DNA from: Trichopria drosophilae
Taxonomy: Eukaryota > Arthropoda > Insecta > Hymenoptera > Diapriidae
Assembly (NCBI GenBank): GCA_030407085.1
Contig: CM059582.1
Coordinates: forward strand, 20,131,501 to 20,195,500
Direction: 5' to 3'
Length of the DNA stretch: 64,000 nt
A model generated the notes under the pieces. The model worked only from the letters and a program-made list of their open reading frames with translations. It ran no database searches and was not told the origin of the DNA. Positions 1 through 10,978 of the stretch are shown piece by piece. Made by a program: the position numbers and the translations under genes. Position 1 is the stretch's first letter. Every line of letters starts with the position of its first letter.

Positions 1-189
1 AAATGTTACGGAAAACCGCGATGAAGCAGACAAGAAAAGATGAACAGATAATGAAAATAGCACATTTGAAACCATTAACTTGAGAAAGGACAATTTTTCC
101 TTGATAATTTCAATAAACAATTTCATAGTGGAATCAAAGCTAAACAGATTAATAGATGAATTTGTTACTCATTTGTAGATATATATATC

Positions 190-1250
190 TATATGTTACC
201 GCCATTTTGTATTCGACATTCTGGATATTTAGCAATCTGATCTTGAAATGTCCTTGACTTTGACATTATTTAAAACGAGTGTCGGTTACGTAACCTATAA
301 CAATAACACCAAATTTTACTTGCTCTATATTCGGTGGTGTCCAAAATATTGTCCGCCATGTTGGATCTGCCATCTTGTATTTTGCCGATCTATCCTCGGC
401 TTCATTATCAGTGACCTTCGAAACTTCCTGCAATAAAATTCGAGTTAACGTCTACGTCGCGTTAAAACTTTCTTCGTAAATTACGTTTTGTGGCATTAGC
501 CGCCATTTTGCGTAGGCCACGATGGATTTTTCTCATTATGACTTTAAATGACCTTAATTCTGGTATGCTTGATAATGATGTTATGGAAATTTATAATGGC
601 CGTATGTGATCTACATACGTTGATTTTTGAAAATAGCGTTCGCCATGTTGGATCCACCATGTTGAATGTTGCCGATCATTCCTCGGATTCGTAATCAGCG
701 ACTTCGAAGACCTTCGTATATATAAAAATTCGGCTGAATGTTAGGATTTTCATTATCAATCAAAATTAAGACGTTTTTGTGTCTTTGGATGCCATTTTTC
801 ATCCGCCATGTTGGATTTTTAGCATTTTGAGCTTAAATGATTTCGATTCTGAACATGCTGAGTTAAAACAGTTGCTTTCATGATTTACAACCTCCAGACG
901 CTCATACCCCATATTTGGTCTCCAAATGTTGATTTTTGAAAATATTATTCGCTATGTTGTATCTGCCATCTGGAATTTTGCCTAACCAACCACAGATTCG
1001 TAAAATCGCTATTTCAAAATCCTCCACGATTCGAATTTAGCGTAATATTACGATCTTTGGAGTAAATTATGAAGATTTTGGATCTTTAGCCGCCATTTAG
1101 TATCCGCAATATTGGATTTTTCTGATACAGACCTTAAAATGTTACTTAAAATGTTTATAAAACGAAACTTGCTTTTGTCAGTAGCAATTTTCTTAATTTC
1201 GATAATTTGTGACTTTGGTCTCCATCTTGTGTACGCCATGGTGGATTTTC
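190..1250. repeat. Tandem array of a diverged ~295-bp unit
   Basis: Three to four diverged copies of one composite unit lie head to tail. One anchor (a block reading CGCCATGTTGGAT) falls near 354, 642 and 951; a second anchor (GCCGCCATTTTG and variants) falls near 200, 490, 795 and 1090. Both give a spacing of about 290-310 bases. Each unit also holds a block like GATTCGTAATCAGCGA, which is the reverse complement of the core of the 121-bp unit described at 1480. Short reading frames here are interrupted and are not genes. I do not know a published name for the unit. Confidence 0.75.
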
Positions 1251-1292
1251 CACATCCTTAACTTGACATAACCTTTATTTTGATATGTTGTA

Positions 1293-2104
1293 TTAAACCT
1301 TTGCAGCGCAGTGGTAACCCAGATTAGCACCTTTTTAATTCACATCTTTTCTGTCTAGTTTCGATGCTTTCGAAGCAATATTCAAAAAACATTTTAACAA
1401 GTATAAATAAATAAATTTAAAAAATCGTCGATTTTTGAGAAAGAAATCGTTTTTGAACGAACTAAAAGGTAAATTAGAACCAAATTTGGTACTCGGGGGT
1501 TCTTGGGGTCGCTGATTACGAATTTGATGTCGGTTTTGAAAAATTCTAAATGGCGGAAACAATATGGCGAATGAATTTTTAAAAATTCATCGGATTTACT
1601 TGAAACTCGTTACTCGGGGGTACTTGGGGTCACCGATTAGGAATCTGGCCTCGGATGTTGAATATTCAAAATGGAGGATCCAAGATGTCCAATTGAAATA
1701 TGAAAATGTACCCGATATTGATGAAGCTGTGTACTCGGGGGTTTTTGGGGTCGCTTTTTACGAATCTGATCTCTGACTTTAATATTTAAAATTCCGAGTA
1801 CATAGAGTATCAAGTTGTATCTCTATCAAGTAAATTTTTACATTTATGTAGGCCATCTTCGAGCCGCCATTTTGAATTTACAAAATTTTACTTCAGATTC
1901 GTAATCAGCGATCCCAAAAACCGCCGAGTACCAACTTTAATCAAAATCAAGTAAATTTTTACATTTATGTAGGCCATCTTCGAGCCGCCATTTTGAATTT
2001 ACAAAATTTTACTTCAGATTCGTAATCAGCGACCCCGAAAACCCCTGTGTAACAATTTTCAGCTGTTTTCCGTATAAAGAAAAATGTGCGCCGCAAAGGG
2101 TTAA
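1293..2104. mobile_element. piggyBac-like TTAA-flanked MITE, copy 1, with internal 121-bp units
   Basis: The left end reads TTAAACCTTTGCAGCGC (1293-1309) and the right end GCGCCGCAAAGGGTTAA (2088-2104). Reverse-complemented, they agree at 15 of 17 bases and both carry the TTAA target that piggyBac-type elements duplicate. The right end is strongly matched by the left end of a second element at 26856, including the next ~45 bases inward. The ~800-bp interior contains no transposase, so this would be a non-autonomous element moved in trans. Nearly all of the interior from 1480 to 2060 is 121-bp repeat units, forward then reversed. The family assignment rests on the ends and TTAA only. Confidence 0.7.
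1480..2060. repeat. 121-bp units, three forward then two reversed
   Basis: Forward units start ACTCGGGGGT at 1491, 1612 and 1733, a regular 121-base period, each followed by GGGTCGC/GGGTCACC-GATTA and then an AAATGGCGG or AAATGGAGG block. From about 1795 the same unit runs in reverse, with CCGAGTAC, CCGCCATTTTGAATTT and GATTCGTAATCAGCGA. Bases 1825-1911 and 1946-2032 appear identical over 87 bases at 121-base spacing, so the reversed pair was duplicated or homogenised recently. The forward and reversed blocks can pair as a long hairpin. Confidence 0.85.
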
Positions 2105-2189
2105 ATTGAAACATGGTTTTGTGATTATCAACCGTAAAACTCCCGCAAGCCATATTTTAATTGAATTTTTGGTTTTCGAAAATTCCGTA

Positions 2190-2433
2190 GAGTCCTAGTA
2201 TATTTACTCACTTGATCTTCCCGTCCAGTCTCGGTATATTTATGAAAAGAAAGGTAGCGCCGCTTCTCCTACTCTCCACATTGGCGTTATGCTCATGACG
2301 TCACAGCAGGCCCTTTCTGAGGCCCCAGCCAGCAAGGTAAGGGAAAAAGAGAGCTGGGACAGATAAATATAAAGAGACGGAACCGCGACAATATGCTGGG
2401 ACGTAAATATACCGAGACGCAATTATACCGGGG
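2190..2433. mobile_element. MITE-like repeat, copy 1 (second copy at 42832)
   Basis: A ~240-bp GC-richer segment matches 42832-43078 along its length, including CTTCTCC-ACTCTCC, CGTCACAG-AGGCCC, GAGACG-AATTATACC and the spacing between them. Inside it GTCTCGGTATATTTA (2228-2242) and TAAATATACCGAGAC (2404-2418) are perfect inverted repeats, as expected for a short DNA transposon. There is no coding capacity. A complete CRE palindrome, TGACGTCA, lies near 2297; the second copy keeps only CACGTCA. The superfamily is unknown. Confidence 0.7.
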
Positions 2434-2449
2434 CCCTAATGAGTTGTTC

Positions 2450-3345
2450 GCGATGTTATATCTGCTATCTACAATTTTTTTGAACTGATTCCAACTTCAA
2501 GACCCGCATTCTCTAAACCTCTGTAAATCAAATTCTGCTTAATATGACGATATTCTTTGTAAATTACGACAATTTTATGTTTTTAGGCGCGATTTTGCTT
2601 CCGCCATGTTGGATTTCTGATCTTATGAACTTGATTCTAACAAATTGAGTTAAACTATGCTTCCTTTCATTATTCGCAAGCTCAAACATCCTCATACCCC
2701 ATATTTGGTGAAAATGCATTGAATTTCGAAAATATCGTTCGCCATGTTGGATCAACAATTTTGCTTATCCAATTTCAGATTATTCAACAGCTACCTCAGG
2801 AACCTCAATGACTAAGATTTGGCTTAAATAGTCGCCATTTTAATCTGTTGAATTATTCTTATTTTAACCTTAAAATAGAGTAGATGCTGACATACTGGAT
2901 TAGAATATATTTTGCTTTCTCGACTCGCTACCTCAAAAACCATTTACGCCATATTTCTGACTAGGTCGATTTTCTTTTACTTCTCATGAGTAATGTACCT
3001 GTACTTCACAATTTGTACTTCACAATTTTGAGAATTTAAATGCCATTTTGTATCCATGATGTTGGATTTTTTTCATGTTGACTTCGAAATAACGAATTTT
3101 GAATTGGTACACTAAAAGCACTTCAAGCCGTATATGGATTGGATCTCATGGCTTTCGAAAATAAAGTGCATCATATTGAAAATGCCATCTTGAATTTTGC
3201 CGATCTCATCTCGAATTCGTTATTGTCTACATCATATACACCTCAGCAAATCAAATTCGATTTGTACCATCCTTTTCGTAAACTGCTACCATTTTGTGTA
3301 TTGAGGGTCCATTTTGTGTTCGTTATGCTGGATTTTTCTAGTGAC
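2450..3345. repeat. Continuation of the ~295-bp unit array
   Basis: Further diverged copies of the unit seen at 190-1250. CGCCATGTTGGAT recurs near 2742, a decayed form near 3167, and GCCATTTTG-type blocks occur near 2589, 2832, 3041 and 3291. The array therefore seems to have been split by the elements at 1293-2433. Spacing is less regular here, which suggests deletions. Confidence 0.65.
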
Positions 3346-3349
3346 TAGG

Positions 3350-5508
3350 AATCTCATAACACCTTAAGGGGTTAGGGTAATCTTGATAAAATTTGATGCA
3401 TCTTTTTTTTGTATTAGCTTAATAAAAAATGTTGTTTGTCCTTTTTTATACACATAATAAACCTTTAAAATAATATTTTGATCCACTTAATATTATCTGA
3501 GAAAATAAACAACAAATAACCCTTTATTTTTAGTGGCTAGTTCACCATTTAAATGTGTTTTTCCGACGCTAAAATAAAAAGTTAACATATTCAAATTTTA
3601 TATAAATCAGAGGTTGACTCTTCGGCAAGCTTACTTGTAAGTGTTCCAGTTGTAGGAAATATTTTGTTCAAACTTTGAAACAATTGTATGTCTCATGTCT
3701 TATGATGGAATATCTCGCGTGTTATTAAATATTACATGAATAAAGGCATTGAAAATAAATTTCCAAACGTGAAGAAAATGCAATGTGAACTTGAAAAATA
3801 TCACAATTGTATTTATTAAATCGTGAAATACTCTTCTAATACATGAAAAACCAAGATACTTCATTCTAAAAAGGCTCTTAATCACCATTATATTGTACAA
3901 TTGCATATGCCAATTGATGAATGATCAACGTGACGAACGGCACAGTACCAAGATGCGGAACGCGACAGTTATAATTTCATTTCACAATAAGAATTTGTAA
4001 ATGTAAAGGTTTTAAAAGATTTTATATAAAACGAACGGAAATAAATATCACCGAGGTATTTATAAAAGTAAAAACGTTCTTTTATTTGTAGAAAAACGAA
4101 AAATTGAATGTTTAATTACACTTTCAAGACACCATTAATTATACTATATTAGAGGGGAACAACATCATATTTAAAAAAGTGGTCACTGAAAATTAAGTAT
4201 AGTCCTTTGACACCAAAGATCGGGAGAATGATAAAGGATAAAGTACAGCTTAGGTATAAGAGTATACTTACAAAATTATAAAGGAACACACAGCAAAGAA
4301 GTGAAAATAATGACAAGGCGGAAAAGGGGTGAATAAAGTCCAATGAGATAACTATATGAAGTTAAAGCAAGAATTAGTGAGTGTGACGCATAAGAAGCAT
4401 CGAGCATGTATAGGAATTATATATGTTTAAAAGGAAAATGAAAATAGATGAAAGACTTGGCGTGAAAATGCCTGTGATTACCAGAAAGGCGGAATAGATA
4501 ATTTAAAGATTAAAGAATGAAGTGGATGCAAATTAGACCAGAAAAAGGGAGAGCTAACCCTTGCACTAAGGTAATGAATGATGATTCATGAAATCCTTGG
4601 AATGAAAGTGTAAAAATGGTAGTACATAGTTAATAGAAATTTATGGTTAGCAATTTTTAAAAATTTCCACGTCAACAAAATTTGTTTAAAAAAACGTACT
4701 TAATTTGCTACGTATTTTATTTACAACAATTTAATTTATTACAAAATAACTTGTCAATCGTACGACTTCAACTTACCTACACCTTTTGTTCCAATTTGAA
4801 TATGAAAAATGAAAATTACTATAACCAGAATAGTTATTTATTATTGTAATATATTATTACACAATGTATAACTTGGCGACAGTTTGATCAATACAAATCT
4901 TGTTAGTAACAATTATTAACAATTACGTAAATTAATATTAAATAACAAAAACTGGAAGAAGTAAGGAATTATAAATAAAAAATGTTTTCTATACTTAAAT
5001 TTAATTACCTATAAAAAAAACTTACACACTAATACTTTTACAAGTTATTTAGTTTCTTTGGTTAGATTAACTTTTTTAGATTACTTTTAATTTATTATCA
5101 ATGTTTAATTGTCTTCGATAAGAAGAATAGCAATAAAACATTAAATATTAAAAAAAAATTTGGAAAAAATATGGCGAAGAGCAAACAATTAACTAAAAAT
5201 CTATGAATGAACTAAAGAAATTGTTGTAAAATGTAAAAAGTCATATGAAAATCCATTCAATGTACTTTCTGTTGTAAACAATTTTCTTCGTAATAAGAAT
5301 TATGAAACTTAAGACGTTAAATTCTGTGTTTTACGTTTCGTCTATCATTCTTAAAAAGAATGATAATATTTTTTAAATAATACAAAAAAATTAAAAAATC
5401 AATTTCTATTAAAATAATGAGTTTTTCTGAATAGAAACTTTGGTTATTACTTTGTTAATTATCATATATTAATGTATATAAGTATATAATAAACTTTTAA
5501 TTTCATTA
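3350..5508. other. AT-rich stretch without recognised features
   Basis: I found no conserved reading frame, RNA gene or clear repeat. The longest open frames are under 70 codons and very AT-driven. The segment from about 4150 to 4620 is purine-rich on the + strand, which creates a low-complexity open frame on the other strand. Confidence 0.6.
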
Positions 5509-5664
5509 CACGTAAGGAAATAGTTAGTTAGGAAAACCAACGGCGAATTGATTGGAAGTTGTTCATTTGAAGAACTAATTAATTGGATGGGGGAACCAAT
5601 AAATTGGTTAAATTTGGTTCTTCAACTAATTAGTTATTTTTCGCAACCAAGTCCTTTTCATGTG
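5509..5664. mobile_element. Short MITE-like inverted repeat
   Basis: The ends CACGTAAGGAAATAGTTAG and, reverse-complemented from the right, CACATGAAAAGGACTTGG form imperfect terminal inverted repeats around a ~155-bp segment. The interior is made of repeated AATTGATTGG, AACCAATAAATTGG and AACTAATTAGTT pieces that are themselves partly palindromic. A target duplication is not clear. No coding capacity. Confidence 0.45.
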
Positions 5665-7580
5665 AGTATATATATCTGCACTGTTTTTAGTGGATATTGT
5701 ATTTTTGGAATTTTTGAATGATAAAAAAATAGAACTTGAACCCACTTGATGAGTGACTTTATAATCCAAACAATAATGTGAAAGGGGTTACCTTTTTATG
5801 TATTTTAGGTATACCGTATAAAATCCTGGAATTACTTTGTTTCAAGTTTTTACATATTTAGGTTTTTTAAGTTCGCTTTTTTAAACGATTTTATAAAATG
5901 TATAGCAGTATTCAAAAGTACTTCTGTCTTATGTTGCTTTATCATCGGGTAGGAAATCCATTTTGTTATAAGAATAACTCTTGTTTATTGCCACTGTAAT
6001 ATTTTCTTAGAAGAATATCTTTATTGTTTTAAATGTTTTTCATTGTCTTTGTTCCATTGAAATGCTTGTGGAATATTAAAAAAATCCTGAGAATTTTTTA
6101 GTCATTAGAAATTAGTCAAGTGTTAGCATATTTCCTTGCTCGTCTAGTAAATCAATTTGTGTCCTAAACGTAAAGTTTGTCATATTATCGGAATTTTCTC
6201 TATTGTTAAATTAATAAACCAGTTTTTATATCTTGGTATTGTTTGAACAAATATAATAGGTATACGTCTGTCTAGCATAAGTTTTCAATTTTTTGTCATT
6301 TAAAATTTGAGTATATAATGAATGGTCCTTGATTTCTAAATTTTGAAGATCGAACTTCTAATTGTTGCGCCAAAATGTAAATCGAATTACTATTGCAAAA
6401 TCTAATATTAGTAACGGTATTATTTTATGTAGTTAGTAATGAAAACATGTTTCTTACATTTTACAAAAAATTCCATTTGCATATTCAATGCTGCCGCACT
6501 TTTTGTTAAGTTCATAATAAAAGAATGTGTACTGTTAAATTTAAAACACAATGAAAGATTCAAAAAGTTATCGTAAGGCTGCAAAAATCAATAAAAAATT
6601 ACAAAGTTTAATTTAGCTACTAAAATGTTAAATGTCCTATATTTTCAAAATATAGTACAGACATTCATGCATAAAAAAGTCCTTAAGGTCTTTCACAGCC
6701 ACCACTGGCCTTATTACGACATAAAAGGTCTATAGTACGGCATAAAATAACACATTTCATTTTGCTCTCACATTAAAAGTATATTACACTCATATAAAAT
6801 TTATACCACGGATTTAAATTTAGTTAACTAAAAATGTATTTTGTTAATCGATACTCTCGCACGAAAATGTTTTAGCGCCGTGAGATTTCTAACGGGACAT
6901 GTAATAATATAGATATCAGGTCCGAGTTTTAAAATTGTGTAGTGAGATTTATTTTATGATCTACTCATTAAAAGTCTCAAAGATCGCGCATACTATTAGA
7001 AAAAACGTGTCCGGACGACCGTCGCCTCGTCTCATAAAAACGGTAGTTAACGACGGGATATCTAATGAAGTACATTGGAATTATAAACTTTACCGTTTAT
7101 TTTCTAGTACATTATTCTGAAATTGACTGTAAAATATGAAAAAATGTACCAGTTAGCTAATAATATAAACATGTCTTATCTAGTAACATATGTAATTTCT
7201 GAGGACAATATTGTTAATAATATATGATTCAAATCAAGCAATTTCCTTCACTATTTACATTTTTAATGAGCTTAAGTACTTTCAAACTGAAAAGGAATTC
7301 ATCTTTGAATTTCGGTATTTGTCGCGTATTCAGGACAGAAGCTTCAAGTGTATAATTACATTTACATTTTGAGTCAACCATAAATCTAATGCGGGCTCGA
7401 GAGATGGTGCAAGGTAAAGTCTACTATGTTTAAGTTAATGTCTATTTACTTTGTGTTTTACCCATAAATTCTTCTTAATTTTGGAAATCATACATGACAA
7501 AACAATAGTATATTAAATGTACTGAAGTAAGAATTATAATAATTCTATTAATAAAACGATAAAAGAAATTGACGATTCCT
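5665..7580. other. AT-rich stretch without recognised features
   Basis: No supported gene. A slightly GC-richer patch lies at about 6850-7110, with a 61-codon open frame on the + strand that has no recognisable domain. Confidence 0.6.
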
Positions 7581-7589
7581 AATGTACAT

Positions 7590-8240
7590 CAGGGTGGCCC
7601 TTATTTTGGTCATTTTTAATTTTTTCGGTCTGACTCCGCAAAAAGGGGCATCGATTAAACTTTATTAACCATGCCACTCGAGGGTTGAAATTTAACATTT
7701 TTAAATGGGAAAAAAGTCGATTTTTGTATTATTTCTTGTAACTTCAACTAGATGAGTCCTTTTTTTTTAATAATTGACAAATTCCTCTTAAAGTGGTTCC
7801 TGAAAAACATGGAATGCGCCAAAAAAATTTTTGGATTGAATTATAACGATTTTTTAGTCGGCAATTTTTACAATGAAAATGATGAAATCAGTTTTTCTCG
7901 GTTTTTCTTATCCTAACTCTGCAATAATCATTCGTAAACTTTTTTACCAATCATGTTTGAGTTTGTGTAGATACATTTAGTTAAACTGGGTAAAATTTAG
8001 TTAATCCAACATCCATGTAGTCAGTCAAATATATGAATCCATAACAATAAATTAGCTTAGAAAAACGGAAAAAACTGTAATTTTTTCTGTTTCATCCTAC
8101 AAATTGTCGACTGAAAACCCGTTATAATTGCAATCCAAACATTTTTTCGGCATATTCCATGTTATTGTAGGTCCACGGATTTGAATGTCAAAAGTTTTCC
8201 TAAAAGTTAACGACCTCGATATTACGACAGAACCAAGCTT
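7590..8240. repeat. Imperfect inverted repeat, arms ~165 bp
   Basis: The left arm (about 7730-7895) and the reverse complement of the right arm (about 8075-8235) share ACATGGAAT-GCC-AAAAAA, TTTGGATTG-AATTATAACG and AGTCG-CAATTT in order. The centre is near 7985. This is a decayed foldback element or a duplicated inverted segment. The sequence just upstream, GGGTGGCC followed by T-rich DNA (7592), recurs at about 35366 and may be another fragment of the same repeat. No coding capacity. Confidence 0.55.
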
Positions 8241-10046
8241 CACATGGTTCCAGTTACTTTTTGTATTTTTGGCACACTGCATTCAGTCAGTTATTTTGAA
8301 TTTGTTCGATTTCATTTGCTAAACTACACATTTGAATTCACTACCGTATCATACCGTATTATTGATTTACCGTATCATATATTTTCGTGTTTATAATGTT
8401 TTTGCACGATATTATTTGACCTTTTTTATTTTCGGCACTTTCCGTAGTCCACCATTTGGAATTTTCAAAAGTGACATACTGAAAACTTCAAATAAATTTT
8501 AAGCAGAAGCACAAATAATGTACTTTATTTGCGCTACGGAAAATAAAACGTGACTTTTATTGTGCAATTTAAGATGATTTATTATTTATTATTATTATTA
8601 TTAGGAGATTGAAATTATCGCGCATATCCTGTAAAATGTCGTATACTCCAATGCGTAATGATCTTCGTAATTCGTTTAATCGTGAGCACACTGTTCGATA
8701 TATTTCGCACGCATATTGTCAATGGCATTAAACTATTTACGAAAAGATCTATTTTTATTCCTCGGACTATAATACACTATTAATTTACCAACTTGTTCTC
8801 ACTAATTTTTCGTTAAATTTGAAACACTTTTTTCTAGTAGGGTGTTATGATCTTATATTGAAAACAACTATATAATTTCATATTTCGAAAAGTTAAATTA
8901 GAAGAAGACTTCCTTAAGAAAAACGAGAAAACAAACAAATTTATCGAGGAAGAAGAGAAAATAAAGAAAATTTGACATTTCGACTCTAATTCGAGACATC
9001 CGGAAATGTATGATATTTCTTTCTACAAAAAATACGATAGTTACATAATAATGAATACATTATGCGTTCTATTTTATATATTAAATGTGCAGATAAGAAT
9101 AACATAAAATATTGGACACTTTTGCATTGAAAAAATCTGAAATAAACTATGTTTTTTAAAGCAGTAGTATTATTTGAGTAAAATATGTATTTTTAAAATG
9201 TTATTCTCTATAGCATAACTCGTATTGTGCCAGAATATCAATTTTCGACATCAATTTAACAGTAACAATAAACTTCGTTCGGTCTGGCTCGAATATAATG
9301 AAACATTTCGAATAATATATTTTCAATTGTTCTGTAGTTTATTCTTTGCCCGAAGGCCGACAATTACCGTTTACACTTCAAAATTGTGAATGAAAAAATA
9401 GATATTTCGTAAATTTGAAATTTTATCGAAATTATATTCGTGGCAAAGTTTCCCTGATAAACTGCCAGTGTCATACGATGGGTGACTGTTCACGGATTTT
9501 CAGCCCTTCGTTATCAGAAACGTCAGATGTCAGGCCAGCAACTGTAACAGTTTCGCGAGCGCCGAGCGGCACAAATGTGATCTGTCAGAAATCCACCTAG
9601 CGTGTACATTCTGTGTATCCAACATATGAAATATAACTGTATATATACCACGAAAGACCAATCGATAAACTTGGCGAGGACCCCTATCGATACGTGTCAC
9701 AGTCCTTTACTTCATTGTGCCCATTCCTATTGGTGCACTACAAAAATGATAATTCAAAATTTCGTTATTCATATCAATACATTTTTTTTCTTTTAAAAAA
9801 TATTTTTTGGAAAAAATGTTCTTTTTTTAATGTAATTTCGTAGAATGGTTATTTATTATTATCAACTCTACCGAATTACTAAAATAATAGCCCCATCAAA
9901 TATCGCCGCGATGTTTTTCAGTGTTTAATAATTTTATTTTTTATGTGCAACCTTGTTTAATTGTGATCCTGATAAGAAATCGGTTACATACTATTCCATT
10001 TTAAAATATAATATTTTCATTTCAATTTAGTAAAATCGTGGATACT
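8240..10046. other. AT-rich stretch with a (TTA)n microsatellite
   Basis: A short TTA/ATT microsatellite lies at about 8579-8604. A GC-richer patch at 9470-9730 has two open frames of about 60 codons, without homology I recognise and without splice or start context that supports coding. Nothing else identified. Confidence 0.5.
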
Positions 10047-10168
10047 CCCCAAACAACACAATCCGTCCCGGGATGTCCTGAGGAGATCCTGAGGAGGTCG
10101 AAATGTCCGCTTTTGGTCCTCGGCAGCTCCTGAGGACAGCCTGAGACGGACATGTGGTGTATGGGTCC
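10047..10168. repeat. GC-rich inverted repeat, ~120 bp
   Basis: CCCCAAACAACACAATCC at the left is mirrored by a right end that reads, reverse-complemented, GGACCCATACACCACATGTCC. The next inward blocks also match (GTCCCGGGATGTCCTGAGG against GTCTCAGGCTGTCCTCAGG). The interior is built from CCTGAGGA/TCCTCAGG pieces. A related CCTCAG-CTGAGGA patch occurs at 15905-15935. It is probably a MITE remnant. Confidence 0.5.
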
Positions 10169-10420
10169 TATTTCCATATATGAGGTTGTTTTTACCCAGT
10201 TACTTTATTGATTACACGGTGTGATAGCGATCTGGCACTTTTATGGTGATCTAGTACAAGCTGCAGATCTAGTGAAACTGAGCAAGATGCTATGGTATAA
10301 TTTTCCCTTACACCCCGAAAATCTCATTTTATGGCTAAAAACCCGTTTTCAGGCAGGTTCGTGTGAAAAATCAGTCATATAACTACCCAAGTTACTTCGA
10401 CCCAGACCAAGTCTGGACGA

Positions 10421-10957
10421 AGTATTGAATTTAGTCACTTCGGGCATAAAAATTACCCTATAGTTTTTCATCAAATGTCGACGTTTCAAACCCTAAGGAG
10501 CCCAAATCAACAATAAAAAAATTTGTGTCCGTGATCTTGTACGTACGTACGTCCGTACGTCCCGTTTTTTTGTCTCGTGATAACTCGCGAACGGATAAGT
10601 GTATTGACATAAATTTTTTTTAAATACGCGTCTTGGCATAACTTAGTTCTGATTAGATTTTGGCGCATATCCATCCGTCTATTACTAAAAAAACATTAGC
10701 CCCAATGAAGTTTCTTCGCAGTTTTTTGCATTTATTTTGAAAAATACAAATTTTATTAAAAAATGTTTCAAACAAAAAAGATAGAGCATGAAATTCTCTC
10801 CAAAAAAGGTTTTATGGATTTTCTTCCTAATGTCAACGATAATGTCATATAAACTGGTTTAAAATGCTTATGACTATTGTCTGAAAAAGTATTGAATTTG
10901 GTCACCTCGGCAAAAAAATTGCCCTATAGTTTTTCATCAAATTTCGACGTTTCGACC
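10421..10957. repeat. Internal direct repeat, two ~70-bp copies 466 bp apart
   Basis: The stretch beginning AGTATTGAATTTAGTCAC (10421-10491) and continuing with CCCTATAGTTTTTCATCAA recurs at 10887-10957 with few changes. The second copy runs directly into the poly-C tract. The region between holds a GTACGTACGTACGTCCGTAC microsatellite-like stretch near 10540-10560. Confidence 0.8.
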
Positions 10958-10978
10958 CCCCCCCCCCCCCCCCCCCCC
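10956..10978 (+). repeat. Homopolymer of 23 C
   Basis: An uninterrupted run of C follows the second copy of the internal direct repeat. Such a long C run is striking in AT-rich DNA. Its exact length is likely to vary between individuals and between sequencing methods. It encodes the proline run in a spurious short frame. Confidence 0.95.

Noticed and set aside
1564..1776. 70-codon frame with a regular pattern
   Set aside because: It runs through 121-bp repeat units; similar frames appear at 45328 and 33905 for the same reason.
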